The notes beneath the pieces were generated by a model. It saw only the letters and a program-made list of their open reading frames with translations. It was not told the origin of the DNA and searched no databases. Below are positions 36,506-45,782 of a DNA stretch of 64,000 nucleotides, in pieces. The stretch's first letter is position 1, and every line of letters starts with the position of its first letter. The translations under genes were made by a program, and so were the position numbers. Location of the stretch: assembly GCF_025963695.1 (NCBI RefSeq), contig NZ_JAOQAH010000098.1, forward strand, positions 1 to 64,000, in the 5' to 3' direction. Origin of the DNA: Segetibacter sp. (GTDB lineage Bacteria; Bacteroidota; Bacteroidia; Chitinophagales; Chitinophagaceae).

Positions 36506-36973
36506 TTATGGTTTACGTTCACCAGAGGCAGGTGCACCCCCCGCAGGAGGAGGACCTGTTGGTGCAGGAGGCTTGTTTTCAGGGTGTTCCTTCCCGTGAT
36601 GACAAGAATAACACGATACCTGCGGAATACGATTCGCGTTGTTCGCCAGGTTACGATTGTCGTCGTCGTCAGGTTTAAAATACTTCTTATTTATCTTGTT
36701 CATCATTTTGAACATATTACGGGCAACAATCTTGTTTTTGCTTGAATCACTCGCGAAGTTCATAGTTCTCTGGGCATCATTACCGCGAACATGACAAAAA
36801 TTACACCTTACCCCAAGAGACATCGAGAAATGTCTCATAATACTATCCATCTCTTTCTTAGTAGTATTCTTGGGCAATACCTTCAAATTCTCATATTTTA
36901 CCTGGGTCTGCTGAAAGGCAAACGACAAACTGATTAAACAAACCAGTGTAGCAATTAATAAAGTTTTTTTCAT
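36506..36973 (-). CDS. Exported diheme c-type cytochrome
   Basis: The 155-residue protein has a signal peptide (MKKTLLIATLVCLISLSFAF) and two heme c sites, CNFCH (C57, C60, H61) and CYSCHHG (C121, C124, H125). A proline/glycine-rich tail follows. The spacing and the NTTKKEMDSIMRHFSMSLGV start match the family related to the photosynthetic reaction-centre cytochrome subunit, which in Bacteroidota occurs without photosynthesis and likely carries electrons in the periplasm. Partner enzymes are not evident next to it. Confidence 0.88.
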   Translation of the reverse strand: MKKTLLIATLVCLISLSFAFQQTQVKYENLKVLPKNTTKKEMDSIMRHFSMSLGVRCNFCHVRGNDAQRTMNFASDSSKNKIVARNMFKMMNKINKKYFKPDDDDNRNLANNANRIPQVSCYSCHHGKEHPENKPPAPTGPPPAGGAPASGERKP

Positions 36974-37270
36974 TCAAAAGTTAGTTAATGGTTGTATTAT
37001 AAATGTTCTTAAAAGTAAGTAAAAACTAAAAGAAACTTTAAATATTGTTGTATAGTCAATTCTTTGTGCCACGCATTTAAAAAGGTAAGTTTTAACAGGG
37101 TATCATCTATGGTTGAAAAAGGTTGAATTAATAGCAGTTTTGAGACGATAAGAAAGCATTAACATTTATGAAACAAGCTCCCATTAAACCTTGCTGTGTT
37201 TCTTTTATCTCTATAGCTCGCGGATTAAAAAAAGATTTAAAGGTTGGTATTAATTGATAAAAACATCTTT

Positions 37271-37816
37271 ATGACAAAGGACTTTATAATGAGTGAGAGT
37301 TTAATAATTAAAAATTGCATTAGTGGAGATAGGAAAAGTCAAAAGATGCTTTATGACAAATACCTTGTCATGATGCGATATACGTGTTTGCGCTTTACTA
37401 AAAACGAGGCAGACCTCGAAGACATATTACAGGATGGCTTTGCCAGATTATTTATAAACCTGCACAAGTTTAGAGGTGAGGGATCATTTGAGGGTTGGGT
37501 AAGAAGAATCTTCATAAATATTTCGATTGAATACATTAAACGGAAAAGAATTACTGTAGTAGAATTGGAAGGGTTGGAAGATTTTCTGGTAGCAAAACAT
37601 TTTGATGTACTTGAAAGGCTGTACGAAAAGGACTTATTGAAAGTATCGCATACTATTAGTCCGGGATGTAAAACTGTTTTTAACCTGTATGCCGTTGGTG
37701 GTTTTACTCACCAGGAAATCGGAAAAAAATTAGGCATAAAGGAAAGTACAAGTAAGTCCCAATATACCAGGGCAAAAGTTAAACTGAGAGACATAATACA
37801 AAGCAGAGCTAGATAA
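37271..37816 (+). CDS. ECF-type RNA polymerase sigma factor
   Basis: The protein has sigma region 2 (KSQKMLYDKYLVMMRYTCLR, DLEDILQDGFARLFINL, GSFEGWVRRIFINISIEYIK) and region 4 (CKTVFNLYAVGGFTHQEIGK, LGIKESTSKSQYTRAKVKLR). That defines a sigma-70 family member of the ECF group that redirects RNA polymerase. Starts at 37271 (ATG) and 37289 (ATG, MSESLIIKN) are both plausible; a TTG at 37244 is less likely. No anti-sigma (FecR-like) gene follows, unlike many Bacteroidota ECF genes linked to SusC/D loci. Confidence 0.88.
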   Translation: MTKDFIMSESLIIKNCISGDRKSQKMLYDKYLVMMRYTCLRFTKNEADLEDILQDGFARLFINLHKFRGEGSFEGWVRRIFINISIEYIKRKRITVVELEGLEDFLVAKHFDVLERLYEKDLLKVSHTISPGCKTVFNLYAVGGFTHQEIGKKLGIKESTSKSQYTRAKVKLRDIIQSRAR

Positions 37817-38027
37817 CGAGTTACAACATCGAAAATAGTGAAGTCGGGCTTTTACTTTTTTTATCTTTTTTTAATAATTCTTATAGCTCTTTTAAACCTT
37901 TTAACATTTGTATCATCAAAAGCCAACAAGCCTACCGCCTGGTTTTAAGCAGCAGCAGCAGCAGATGGCACAGGATTTTAAAGTGGGTAGAACCAGAAAG
38001 AAATAAAAGAAACTATAATTAATTTTT

Positions 38028-38219
38028 ATGATACTGATTTTTGCCTTCTCAATGATGTTGATTTCATCAATCTCGCTCTTTATCTATTTAAGCTATCTTA
38101 CAACGGCAAGTCAAAAGGAAATTAAAGGGTTAACCAAGGTAAGAGCGTATAGAAAACTTCCAGCAAATATGGAGACAGCTGACTATTCTGAAGAGTATGC
38201 CTTAGTAGAAGCTGTCTAA
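38028..38219 (+). CDS. Possible small single-helix membrane protein
   Basis: This 63-residue frame has one hydrophobic helix (MILIFAFSMMLISSISLFIY and on) and a polar C-terminal half of about 35 residues. It is preceded by an AT-rich region typical of gene starts here. The protein matches nothing I know, and at this length it could be chance. Confidence 0.35.
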   Translation: MILIFAFSMMLISSISLFIYLSYLTTASQKEIKGLTKVRAYRKLPANMETADYSEEYALVEAV

Positions 38220-39041
38220 ATTCTGCCACATTTTTATTCCTTCCAATTATTGGCTTCTTGCTGATAGATGAAAAACCTAATGCCTGCAGCTACACCAGAT
38301 GTGATAAGGTGGGATAGTAGCAGCGTAATTAATGAGAACCAAAAAAAAATTCCTCAACAAGGGTAGGTAAAATTGCCTAAGATAAACCTATCCCACTTCA
38401 GGCCGAGGATTTTCAATTTTGGAATCAGAATCTTTTTCTGATCTACTGACGATTGTAATAAGAATATAAGAAGGTAAGCTGTGTTCACCTTCTTAATACA
38501 ACCCCACCACTTTCTAATATACTTATTTAGCCGGCCCGTTCACCTAAACCCTATGCAGTTAATACTGGCAACTAGGCTTTTGCATCCCCGCCAAGAATAT
38601 AATTCATAAAAGATGCGGGGTAATAATGGTTATCAGTTGCGGTCAAAGTAGGGTAAGCGGACGTTTGCATTAGCTGAAGCTAACAGTATAAAAAGGGCAA
38701 AAAGAACATAAGGCTTGTACCTCTCTGTAAGAAAATTAAGCTAAGAATTAAAGAGTATTATTTTAAAAACGAAGGCTGTTTTCTTTATAGGTGAACCAAA
38801 AAACGGTTTACCGGCCAATGCGGGTTTTCGTTGGAATGGAAGTGTTATTGGCCAAGCCGAAGTGCCAAGATTAAACATCGTTGTGTCATACCCTTGTACT
38901 GTAGTACTAATTGTATCAGTAACAGTAAGCAAATATCGCTTTTACGAACTGTTCCCTGGGGCAAAAGTAGTCGCACAAAATCCTGTTAAAGAGTAGCAAC
39001 AGCGGGTAGAACTTACTATTTTTATTTCTCATCTCTTCTCT
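38220..39041. other. Gap of about 820 bases
   Basis: No gene is supported. From about 38740 to 38996 a plus-strand frame is open without an ATG at its head (AVFFIGEPKNGLPANAG, YRFYELFPGAKVVAQNPVKE) and could be a gene remnant. A copy of the dispersed repeat lies across the other strand at 38876-38895, inside this open stretch. Confidence 0.4.
38876..38895 (-). repeat. Dispersed intergenic repeat, copy 10
   Basis: On the minus strand AAGGGTATGACACAACGATG, preceded by CAGTAC. It is one of the more diverged copies. Confidence 0.6.
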
Positions 39042-39803
39042 ATGAAAAGAATATCCCTCTTTACACTTATTGCCGCTTTTGGGTATTTTCCCTCTTTTTC
39101 GCAATCTGATACTACTATAAAATATTACGGAAAAAATGGGAAGGAAACAACAAGAGACAGTGCGCTTTCTTACGTAAAGTTTTTCAGGCAGGCCAACCTA
39201 TGGCACGGTATAGAATACGATACAAAGAGAAATATTTTGAAATCGGAAGGTGACTATAATGAAACGAATTTTCAAACTGCCAATGGTAGTGTAAACAATT
39301 ACAAAGAGGATGGACAGCTAGACTATACCGTAGAGTATGCGGATGGAAAGCCCTTGAACAAAACCTATTTCCACAAATCAGGCGATAAAAAATCTTATAC
39401 GGTATATTCGGATAAAGGGATACAACTACAAAAGGGCTGGGATGAGGCCGGCAAGGAGATAAAAAATTTTGTGGTAGAAAGGGAAGCCGAGTTTAAAGGC
39501 GGAAACGAAGGTTGGAAAAAATATTTAGAAAAGAATTTAAACGCTACTATACCCTCCGCTGTCGGAGCACCTGCCGGCAACTATGCAGTACAAGTTCAAT
39601 TTGTATTGGATAAAGAGGGTATACCCACAAACCTAAAGGCGGTTTCAGTACCCGTCAAATGCAAGGCATGCGGAGCAGAAGCTTTAAGGGTTCTCAGAGA
39701 ATCTCCAAAATGGGAACCAGCGATTCTTAATAATGAACCGGTTACTTTTGAGGTAATTCAAAACATAATTTTCGAGGCCGTTGAAGGGGTGAAAAAAGGG
39801 TAA
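39042..39803 (+). CDS. Exported TonB C-terminal-domain protein
   Basis: The 253-residue protein has a signal peptide (MKRISLFTLIAAFGYFPSFS). A middle part has MORN/YwqK-like repeats (YYGKNGKETT, NNYKEDGQLDYTVEYADGK, YTVYSDKGIQLQKGWDEAG). The C-terminal domain resembles the TonB C-terminal fold (VQVQFVLDKEGIPTNLKAVS, CGAEALRVLRESPKWEPAI). There is no transmembrane anchor beyond the signal, so it is probably periplasmic rather than a working energy transducer. Such signal-YwqK-TonB_C proteins are common in Bacteroidota and of unknown role. Confidence 0.78.
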   Translation: MKRISLFTLIAAFGYFPSFSQSDTTIKYYGKNGKETTRDSALSYVKFFRQANLWHGIEYDTKRNILKSEGDYNETNFQTANGSVNNYKEDGQLDYTVEYADGKPLNKTYFHKSGDKKSYTVYSDKGIQLQKGWDEAGKEIKNFVVEREAEFKGGNEGWKKYLEKNLNATIPSAVGAPAGNYAVQVQFVLDKEGIPTNLKAVSVPVKCKACGAEALRVLRESPKWEPAILNNEPVTFEVIQNIIFEAVEGVKKG

Positions 39804-40366
39804 GGTTAGCCCCGGGTTGCAAACGTTCTTCAACAATATCTACTTACCCTATTGCAGTAGCGCTATCGCTTTAACAAGAGTTTCTGTCGAAAAGGTTTTT
39901 TGATGTCATTAAGCTGGACGAGTATAAAAACAAGCTCAAAGATGACGGACTGATATGGCACCATACTGGCAATACTAACTCAAGCCGCAATTAAAGAATA
40001 AATAGAAAGCTCACATTCCTGTAACCTTTTCTTCTTCTAGTACTACGCTACGTCGGCTGCTCCCAACATATCTTTTGGCACATCACATATTCCTCAGCGT
40101 ACTAAATGTAAAGGGGAAAGTACTTTGCTCCCGTTTTACCTCTTCTAAAACCTTAAACAATTCGGTTTTCGTAACGCCTGTTAAAGTAGAACACCATCCT
40201 CCGCAATTGCAATTTTTATTTCCCTCATAAAAAAGGAAGTTTGTTGTATCAAATCATTCCAGGTAACCTTAGTTTTCTTTCACGCAAAGACTCCTAAAAG
40301 TAGATGGTGAATGCGACAAAATTTACATCAGAAATCAAAATAAATCAAGATCAAACGTTTAACCCC
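39804..40366. other. Gap of about 560 bases
   Basis: No gene is supported. A plus-strand open stretch near 39890-39995 (RFFDVIKLDEYKNKLKDDGL) and a minus-strand one near 40100-40240 (CNCGGWCSTLTGVTKTELFK) look like decayed coding remnants, but I recognise neither. Confidence 0.4.
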
Positions 40367-41047
40367 ATGAACCAACAATCTTTTGCATTGAACATATCAC
40401 CCGATATTGGTGCAGTAACGGCGGCGTATATAGTGCCTGAAAAACGTATAGGTTTGGTCACACTCACACATGGTGCCGGCGCAGGCATGGATCATCCTTT
40501 CATGACTACCCTTGCCAATGCATTGTCGGCTGTTGGAATTATTACACTTCGATTCAATTTTCCATTCATGGAAAACAAAAAAAAGAGAGTTGATGTACCT
40601 GCTGTAGCTCACCAAACTATTGAGGCTGCTGTCCATCATGCTCATGAAGCATTTCCTTCTTTGCCTTTGTTTGTTTCAGGTAAGTCGTTTGGCGGACGAA
40701 TGAGTTCACAGTACTTGTCCCTTAACCCCATACCCTACGTTCGCGGTATTATTTTCTACGGCTTTCCATTACATCCTGCGGGTAAACCTTCTATTGATCG
40801 GGCTGAACATTTAAAAGCTGTTTCCATACCAATGCTTTTCCTGCAAGGCACGAGAGATGAGTTAGCAACATTAAGCCTCGTAGAAGACCTATGTTCAAAA
40901 CTTGCAACAGCAACATTGGTAAAGATAGAAGGAGCAGATCATGCATTTAAGGCTGGCAAACAAGACACGATTAAGCCATTAGCAGACAATACGATTGATT
41001 GGATGAATAACCTCCTGAACATTGTAGACTCAAAACACGACAACTAA
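40367..41047 (+). CDS. Alpha/beta hydrolase (KANL3/Tex30-like)
   Basis: The 226-residue protein from 40367 has THGAGAGMDHPFM near the oxyanion hole, GITTLRFNFPF-like IITLRFNFPFME, the nucleophile elbow SGKSFGGRMS, a late acid region LFLQGTRDELA and the catalytic histidine IEGADHAF. These match the KANL3/Tex30-like hydrolases related to dienelactone hydrolases. The frame is open from 40304, but family members begin near the chosen methionine. Cytosolic; substrate unknown. Confidence 0.86.
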   Translation: MNQQSFALNISPDIGAVTAAYIVPEKRIGLVTLTHGAGAGMDHPFMTTLANALSAVGIITLRFNFPFMENKKKRVDVPAVAHQTIEAAVHHAHEAFPSLPLFVSGKSFGGRMSSQYLSLNPIPYVRGIIFYGFPLHPAGKPSIDRAEHLKAVSIPMLFLQGTRDELATLSLVEDLCSKLATATLVKIEGADHAFKAGKQDTIKPLADNTIDWMNNLLNIVDSKHDN

Positions 41048-41129
41048 GCTTACCAAATGAAGAAGACCCGATCAAAAATGTTTGATGCAGAAGAATAACA
41101 ACAAACGCTATCAGTAGAAAAACAGCTCG

Positions 41130-41137
41130 TATATTTG
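41130..41137 (+). promoter_or_regulatory. Probable -7 promoter element of the esterase gene
   Basis: TATATTTG matches TAnnTTTG and lies 28 bases before the start codon at 41166. No clear -33 TTTG is seen. Confidence 0.4.
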
Positions 41138-41165
41138 AGACACCACCTCAACATTTATTCACTAC

Positions 41166-42086
41166 ATGAAATACTTATTTACCCTTTTTATCATTTTAGC
41201 TTTTCAACAATTGATAACAGCACAAGAAACCGTACTGCTTTACCCTGCAGGGGCGGTACCAAATTATCGAAATGGCGGAGAAAAAGAAAAAAGAGAAACC
41301 GCTGATATACTGCGAATCTCCCTGGTGCAAAATCCTGATATTGCTGTGTTCCTGCCTCCAAAAAGAAATGCTACGGGCCAGGCTGTAGTAATTTGTCCTG
41401 GCGGCGGCTACTCCATTCTTGCCTATGAGTGGGAAGGTACAGAAGTAGCCAAATTGCTTAACTCAAAAGGCATTGCCGCGTTTGTATTAAAATACCGCTT
41501 ACCCGATACTAAAAGCAGTATAACGCAACACCTTTCGCCTTTGCTGGATGCTAAAAGAGCTTTGCGGATAGTTCGCGCAAATGCCGGCAAATGGAACATA
41601 CAAAGAGATCGAATTGGCGTTATGGGTTTTTCTGCAGGTGGCCATCTTGCTTCCACCCTGCTTACGCAGTTCGATGAAGGCGATAAAACATCGAAAGACT
41701 CAATAGAGCAGCAAAGCTCTCGACCTGACTTTGGCATATTGATGTATCCTGTTATTTCTATGACGAAGCCTATCATGCACACCGGATCGCGTAACCGTTT
41801 GATTGGCTCAAACCCCGATGCTGAACTGGCTGCAAAATATTCGAGCGAGCTGCAGGTAAAAAAAGAAACGCCGCCTACCTTCTTAGTGCATGCCATGGAC
41901 GATAATGGTGTACCGATGGAAAATAGCCTGCTTTTCTTCCAGGCAATGAAAGACAAAGGCGTGCCTGGCGAGCTGCATATTTATCCAAAAGGAGGTCATG
42001 GATTTGGATTAGCAGTCGGTCAAGGTAACCTGGAAAACTGGACTTCGTTATGCATCGATTGGATTAGGAGTCTTTCAAAAAAGTAA
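41166..42086 (+). CDS. Exported alpha/beta hydrolase (acetyl-xylan-esterase-like)
   Basis: The 306-residue protein has a signal peptide ending near LITAQ. An alpha/beta-hydrolase domain follows with the oxyanion-hole motif VVICPGGGYSILA, the nucleophile elbow GFSAGGH, the acid in FLVHAMDDNGVP and the histidine in KGGHGFGL. This pattern is typical of BD-FAE/Axe-type carbohydrate esterases of Bacteroidota, which remove acetyl or other ester groups from plant polysaccharides in the periplasm. No other polysaccharide-utilisation gene is adjacent, so the substrate is inference. Confidence 0.85.
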   Translation: MKYLFTLFIILAFQQLITAQETVLLYPAGAVPNYRNGGEKEKRETADILRISLVQNPDIAVFLPPKRNATGQAVVICPGGGYSILAYEWEGTEVAKLLNSKGIAAFVLKYRLPDTKSSITQHLSPLLDAKRALRIVRANAGKWNIQRDRIGVMGFSAGGHLASTLLTQFDEGDKTSKDSIEQQSSRPDFGILMYPVISMTKPIMHTGSRNRLIGSNPDAELAAKYSSELQVKKETPPTFLVHAMDDNGVPMENSLLFFQAMKDKGVPGELHIYPKGGHGFGLAVGQGNLENWTSLCIDWIRSLSKK

Positions 42087-42139
42087 AGTTTGATGCCGGA
42101 ATTGGGGTACCCGATTCTCAACTAAAGGAGGGGGAAAAT

Positions 42140-43228
42140 TTATAAAGTAGCCATATCAATTACAAAACGGTATTTAACATCCTTGTTAACCATCCTCACA
42201 TATGCCTCATTGATGTCTTTTATGTCAATTATCTCTACATCTGATGTAATATTATGTTCAGCACAATAATTAAGCATTTCCTGTGTTTCAGCTATTCCTC
42301 CAATAAGTGATCCAGCCACTGTCCGTCCTGAAAAAACCATAGATACCAAAGCTATTTTTGACGGAGCAGGATCAATGCCAAGGTATACAAGTGAACCATG
42401 GGTTTTAAGCATCCCAAGATAAATATTTAGATCATGCTGCGAGCAGATTGTATCTAAAATGAAATCAAAAGAACCTGTTAGCTTTTGCACTTGTACATCA
42501 TCCGTTGTAACTGCAAATTGGTTGGCTCCTAAAGCAAGTGCGTCTTGTTCCTTCAACGGGGAAGTACTTAGTAGCGTAACGTCCGCTCCAAATGACCTTG
42601 CAAACTTTACGGCCATATGTCCTAAACCACCTAAACCTACAATAGCAACTCTATGATTTTTGCCTATGTTCCATCGTCGTAGGGGAGAATAAGTAGTAAT
42701 GCCGGCGCATAAAAGTGGCGCTACCTTCTCCAGAGGTAATTTATCAGATACGTGCAATACAAAATCTTCATTCACAACAACCTGGCTTGAGTAACCACCA
42801 TAAGTGATATTACCTGTTTCCTTTTCTATTCCGTTATAGGTGTATACGGCACCGTTAAGGCAATATTGTTCTTCTCCTTCTTTGCAATTTGCACAAGTCC
42901 TGCAAGACTCTACAAGGCAGCCTACACCCACCACATCTCCTTCACTAAACTTTTTTACGAGGTCTCCTGTCCGCGTTACAATTCCAACTATTTCATGACC
43001 TGGCACCAAAGGATAAACAGAGAAGCCAAGATCATTCTTTAAGAAGTGAATATCAGTGTGACATACTCCGCAATAACGAATTTTAATTAAAACATCACGA
43101 GGCCCAACTGCTCTTCGTTCAAAATTCCATAGGGCTAACTGAGAGGTAGAACTTTGGGCAGCGAAAGCCCGAGTAGGCAAAGTTTCTGAAATGACTTCAT
43201 CAACATTTATTGTTTGAGTTTCGAACAT
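42140..43228 (-). CDS. Zinc-dependent NAD(P) alcohol dehydrogenase (YahK/CAD-type)
   Basis: The 362-residue medium-chain dehydrogenase has catalytic zinc residues in CGVCHTDIHF and VPGHEIVG. The structural zinc cysteines are in ESCRTCANCKEGEEQYC, and the nucleotide loop is VGLGGLGHMAVKF. It belongs to the cinnamyl-alcohol/YahK branch that reduces aldehydes, normally with NADPH. It carries about 20 extra N-terminal residues before the conserved domain. Transcribed alone. Confidence 0.92.
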   Translation of the reverse strand: MFETQTINVDEVISETLPTRAFAAQSSTSQLALWNFERRAVGPRDVLIKIRYCGVCHTDIHFLKNDLGFSVYPLVPGHEIVGIVTRTGDLVKKFSEGDVVGVGCLVESCRTCANCKEGEEQYCLNGAVYTYNGIEKETGNITYGGYSSQVVVNEDFVLHVSDKLPLEKVAPLLCAGITTYSPLRRWNIGKNHRVAIVGLGGLGHMAVKFARSFGADVTLLSTSPLKEQDALALGANQFAVTTDDVQVQKLTGSFDFILDTICSQHDLNIYLGMLKTHGSLVYLGIDPAPSKIALVSMVFSGRTVAGSLIGGIAETQEMLNYCAEHNITSDVEIIDIKDINEAYVRMVNKDVKYRFVIDMATL

Positions 43229-43518
43229 AGTATTGTTTTTATTAGTGAATGATACGGTTTCTGAGGGAGTATTAAGAAGGGGGTGGCCCGCGTGAGGAAA
43301 ACAAAGTACAAAACAACATCAGTAACTGCAATAGTTGTTTGGGAAACCATCTGTTGCTGCTATCTTCAAACCTTTAGTCAAAAGAAAAAATAAGTAGCAG
43401 AAAGCTAAATAAGGATAAGAATTTAAAATGCCTGCTACACCGCTATTCCTGGCTAACAAATGTGTTTCAAATCCCCGGTTTTAAGGATTAGTTTTTGTAA
43501 ACTACACATTAGTAATTC

Positions 43519-45096
43519 ATGCATCGAGAGGGCCTGCTGAAAATGGAAGTGCTAAACAATACGGACCGTTACCGCGAAGAAGAAACAGAGGAGGTTGCTA
43601 CTGCTCCAACTTATTGGCTTACCCGTTTTGTCATTCTTCGACTGCTCGGATTTATTTACGCTATCGCCTTTTTGGTAGCCATTAACCAGGTGGTTCCTTT
43701 GATTGGCGCCGATGGGCTAACTCCTGTAAGCATTTACCTTAAACGGGTAAGTGCTGCGCTGGGAGGGGATGGAGCAGGGTTTATGCGCTTGCCTTCGGTA
43801 TTTTGGTTTGGGCATTCTGACTTCACGCTCCAGGCTGTTGCCTGGGTCGGGTTGGTGCTTTCGTGTGTAGTAGTGGCAGGGTATGCCAATGCGGTAGTGC
43901 TTGCTGTTCTCTGGATCCTATATATGTCGTTTAATCACGTTGGGCAAGAGTGGTATGGATACGGCTGGGAGATTCAGCTTACTGAGACTGGCTTTCTGGC
44001 TATCTTTCTTTGTCCGCTGCTTGACCCTCGTCCGTTTCCAAAATATGCACCACCATTTCAAATTATTGTTTTGCTCCGGTGGCTGATCTTCCGCATTATG
44101 ATGGGCGCGGGACTGATCAAGTTGCGCGGTGATGTAGCATGGCGAAATGCTACCGCACTTCAATACCACTTCGAAACACAGCCTATCCCCGGTCCGCTCA
44201 GCCGCTTCTTTCATTTTCTGCCACAGTCCGGTTTGAAGATAGGTGTTTGGTTTAATCACATTGCTGAAGTTGCAGCACCACTGTTTGTTTTCTGGCCAAG
44301 AGTTGCACGTCATATTGCCGGAGTAGTGATTGTGTTGTTCCAGCTTACTATTATCCTTAGCGGCAATCTTTCGTTTTTAAACTGGCTGACAATTATTCCT
44401 GCTTTAGCCTGTTTCGACGACGGCTTCTGGTCAACAATTCTTCCTGCGCGGCTTGTTCGTAACGCTGAAACGGCTGCCGAAAGGGCCGAAGAGTCGAAAC
44501 CGATGCGCACCACTGCCTGGGCCGTAACAATCATTATTGCACTACTTAGCTTCCGCCCTGCAATTAACATGTTGTCTACGGGTCAGATCATGAACACTTC
44601 GTTTGAACCTTTTGATCTTGTAAATACCTATGGCGCTTTCGGTACCGTAGGGCAGGAACGTTTGAACGTAGTTTTTGAAGGAACGGCGGATAATGACACA
44701 AGCGCCCATGCCGACTGGAAGCCTTATATCTACAAAGGTCTTCCTGTTTTGCCTGACAAAAGTTCGCGACAAATAGCACCTTACCAATTGCGTTTAGACT
44801 GGCAAATGTGGTTTGCATCTATGGCCACTCCTTCCGACTACCCTTGGACTTATAACCTGGTTTGGAAACTGCTTCATAATGATCCCGGCACTTTGAGTTT
44901 GTTTGCCGGTAACCCTTTTCCCGCTCAGCCACCCCGTTATGTTAGGGCTGTTTTGTATCGGTACAGTTTTGCTCGTCCGGGTAATCCTCAAGGGCTTTAT
45001 TGGGAGAGGGAAAGGCTTGGTAACTGGATTTCACCATTGTCTGCAAATGATGTAGTGCTGATTGATTTTTTGAAGGGGGAAGGATGGATACGGTAA
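43519..45096 (+). CDS. Lipase maturation factor (LMF)-family membrane protein
   Basis: The 525-residue protein has many hydrophobic helices and the LMF1-like blocks WLTRFVILRLLGFIYAIAFL, VPLIGADGLTPV, WYGYGWEIQLTETGFLAIFL, FRIMMGAGLIKLRGD and the C-terminal PWTYNLVWKLLHND. In animals LMF1 helps lipases fold in the ER; the role of bacterial members is unknown, so the name describes homology only. Starts at 43519 and 43543 (MEVLNNTDRY) are both possible. A strong palindrome follows the gene. Confidence 0.88.
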   Translation: MHREGLLKMEVLNNTDRYREEETEEVATAPTYWLTRFVILRLLGFIYAIAFLVAINQVVPLIGADGLTPVSIYLKRVSAALGGDGAGFMRLPSVFWFGHSDFTLQAVAWVGLVLSCVVVAGYANAVVLAVLWILYMSFNHVGQEWYGYGWEIQLTETGFLAIFLCPLLDPRPFPKYAPPFQIIVLLRWLIFRIMMGAGLIKLRGDVAWRNATALQYHFETQPIPGPLSRFFHFLPQSGLKIGVWFNHIAEVAAPLFVFWPRVARHIAGVVIVLFQLTIILSGNLSFLNWLTIIPALACFDDGFWSTILPARLVRNAETAAERAEESKPMRTTAWAVTIIIALLSFRPAINMLSTGQIMNTSFEPFDLVNTYGAFGTVGQERLNVVFEGTADNDTSAHADWKPYIYKGLPVLPDKSSRQIAPYQLRLDWQMWFASMATPSDYPWTYNLVWKLLHNDPGTLSLFAGNPFPAQPPRYVRAVLYRYSFARPGNPQGLYWERERLGNWISPLSANDVVLIDFLKGEGWIR

Positions 45097-45102
45097 CCAC
45101 CC

Positions 45103-45162
45103 CAGAATATTTTAAAAAACAAGTTTTTTAAAATATTCTGTCCCCTCCTTTAAAAGGAGGGG
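45103..45162 (+). terminator. Double hairpin: 18-bp perfect palindrome plus 10-bp hairpin
   Basis: CAGAATATTTTAAAAAAC and its exact inverse flank a 2-base loop (45103-45140). Then CCCCTCCTTT and AAAGGAGGGG form a second perfect stem (45142-45162), followed by AGCTTTTT. The set starts 7 bases after the LMF-family stop and probably ends its transcript. The first stem is unusually long and AT-rich for a terminator. Confidence 0.75.
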
Positions 45163-45286
45163 AGCTTTTTGGGCCGCTTTTGCAAATGCGTTTCAGACTA
45201 TAATCTAATGCTTTTTCTTATATCCCGATAGAGAGGGGGACTTGAAAAACCTGGAACTAGCGTAAATTGTGTTTTAAAATTCAGAA

Positions 45287-45484
45287 ATGGACGGAACAAT
45301 CAGAGCGGATATTAAACCGGGGATGACGGTTAATATTATTTTGAAAAAAGATCAACGAAGCGGAATGCTTACAGAAGGGATTGTAAAGGATATTCTTACC
45401 AGTTCTCCGAAACATCACCGGGGAATAAAAGTACGTTTAGAAGATGGCCAGGTTGGCCGGGTGCAGGAAATTCTGGAAGATTAA
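45287..45484 (+). CDS. ywbE: YwbE-family protein
   Basis: The 65-residue protein matches the full length of the YwbE family: GTIRADIKPGMTVNIILKKD, GMLTEGIVKDILTSSPKHHR and GIKVRLEDGQVGRVQEIL. The fold is a small beta-barrel; the biochemical role is unknown. The following gap to 45782 holds one dispersed repeat and no gene. Confidence 0.93.
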   Translation: MDGTIRADIKPGMTVNIILKKDQRSGMLTEGIVKDILTSSPKHHRGIKVRLEDGQVGRVQEILED

Positions 45485-45656
45485 CGTGTAGGAATAGAAG
45501 CTGCCTGGTTACCAACGGTACAGGAATCAATTGTTGGTCAGGCGAACACAACAATTGATTCCTGTACTCATCCTGCTCATCGCAACCATCCCACAAATAC
45601 CGGTTCGGACAGATAGCAGATGCCACAAAAGGCTAAATTAATAGTCTGCCGATGAA

Positions 45657-45676
45657 CGGAATGCGACGCAACAATG
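45657..45676 (+). repeat. Dispersed intergenic repeat, copy 11
   Basis: CGGAATGCGACGCAACAATG; the last 15 bases match the consensus exactly. Confidence 0.78.
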
Positions 45677-45782
45677 ATTAATCGGAGCTAGCCGGCTCGT
45701 ACCAAATAACCACAACTATTTTTAATTTTAACCAGCTGATTGCTGCGTGGCCGAACCTCTTTACCAACCGTGCGAGTATGTG

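Noticed and set aside
38741..38932. 63-codon minus-strand frame in the 38.2-39.0 kb gap
   Set aside because: No recognisable protein features, and it covers a copy of the dispersed repeat; the opposite strand is equally open.
43519..45096. HTTM/vitamin K-dependent carboxylase-like protein as alternative to the LMF family
   Set aside because: The C-terminal PWTYNLVWKLLHND block and the LRLLGFIYAIAFL start fit the LMF family better; related folds cannot be fully excluded by eye.
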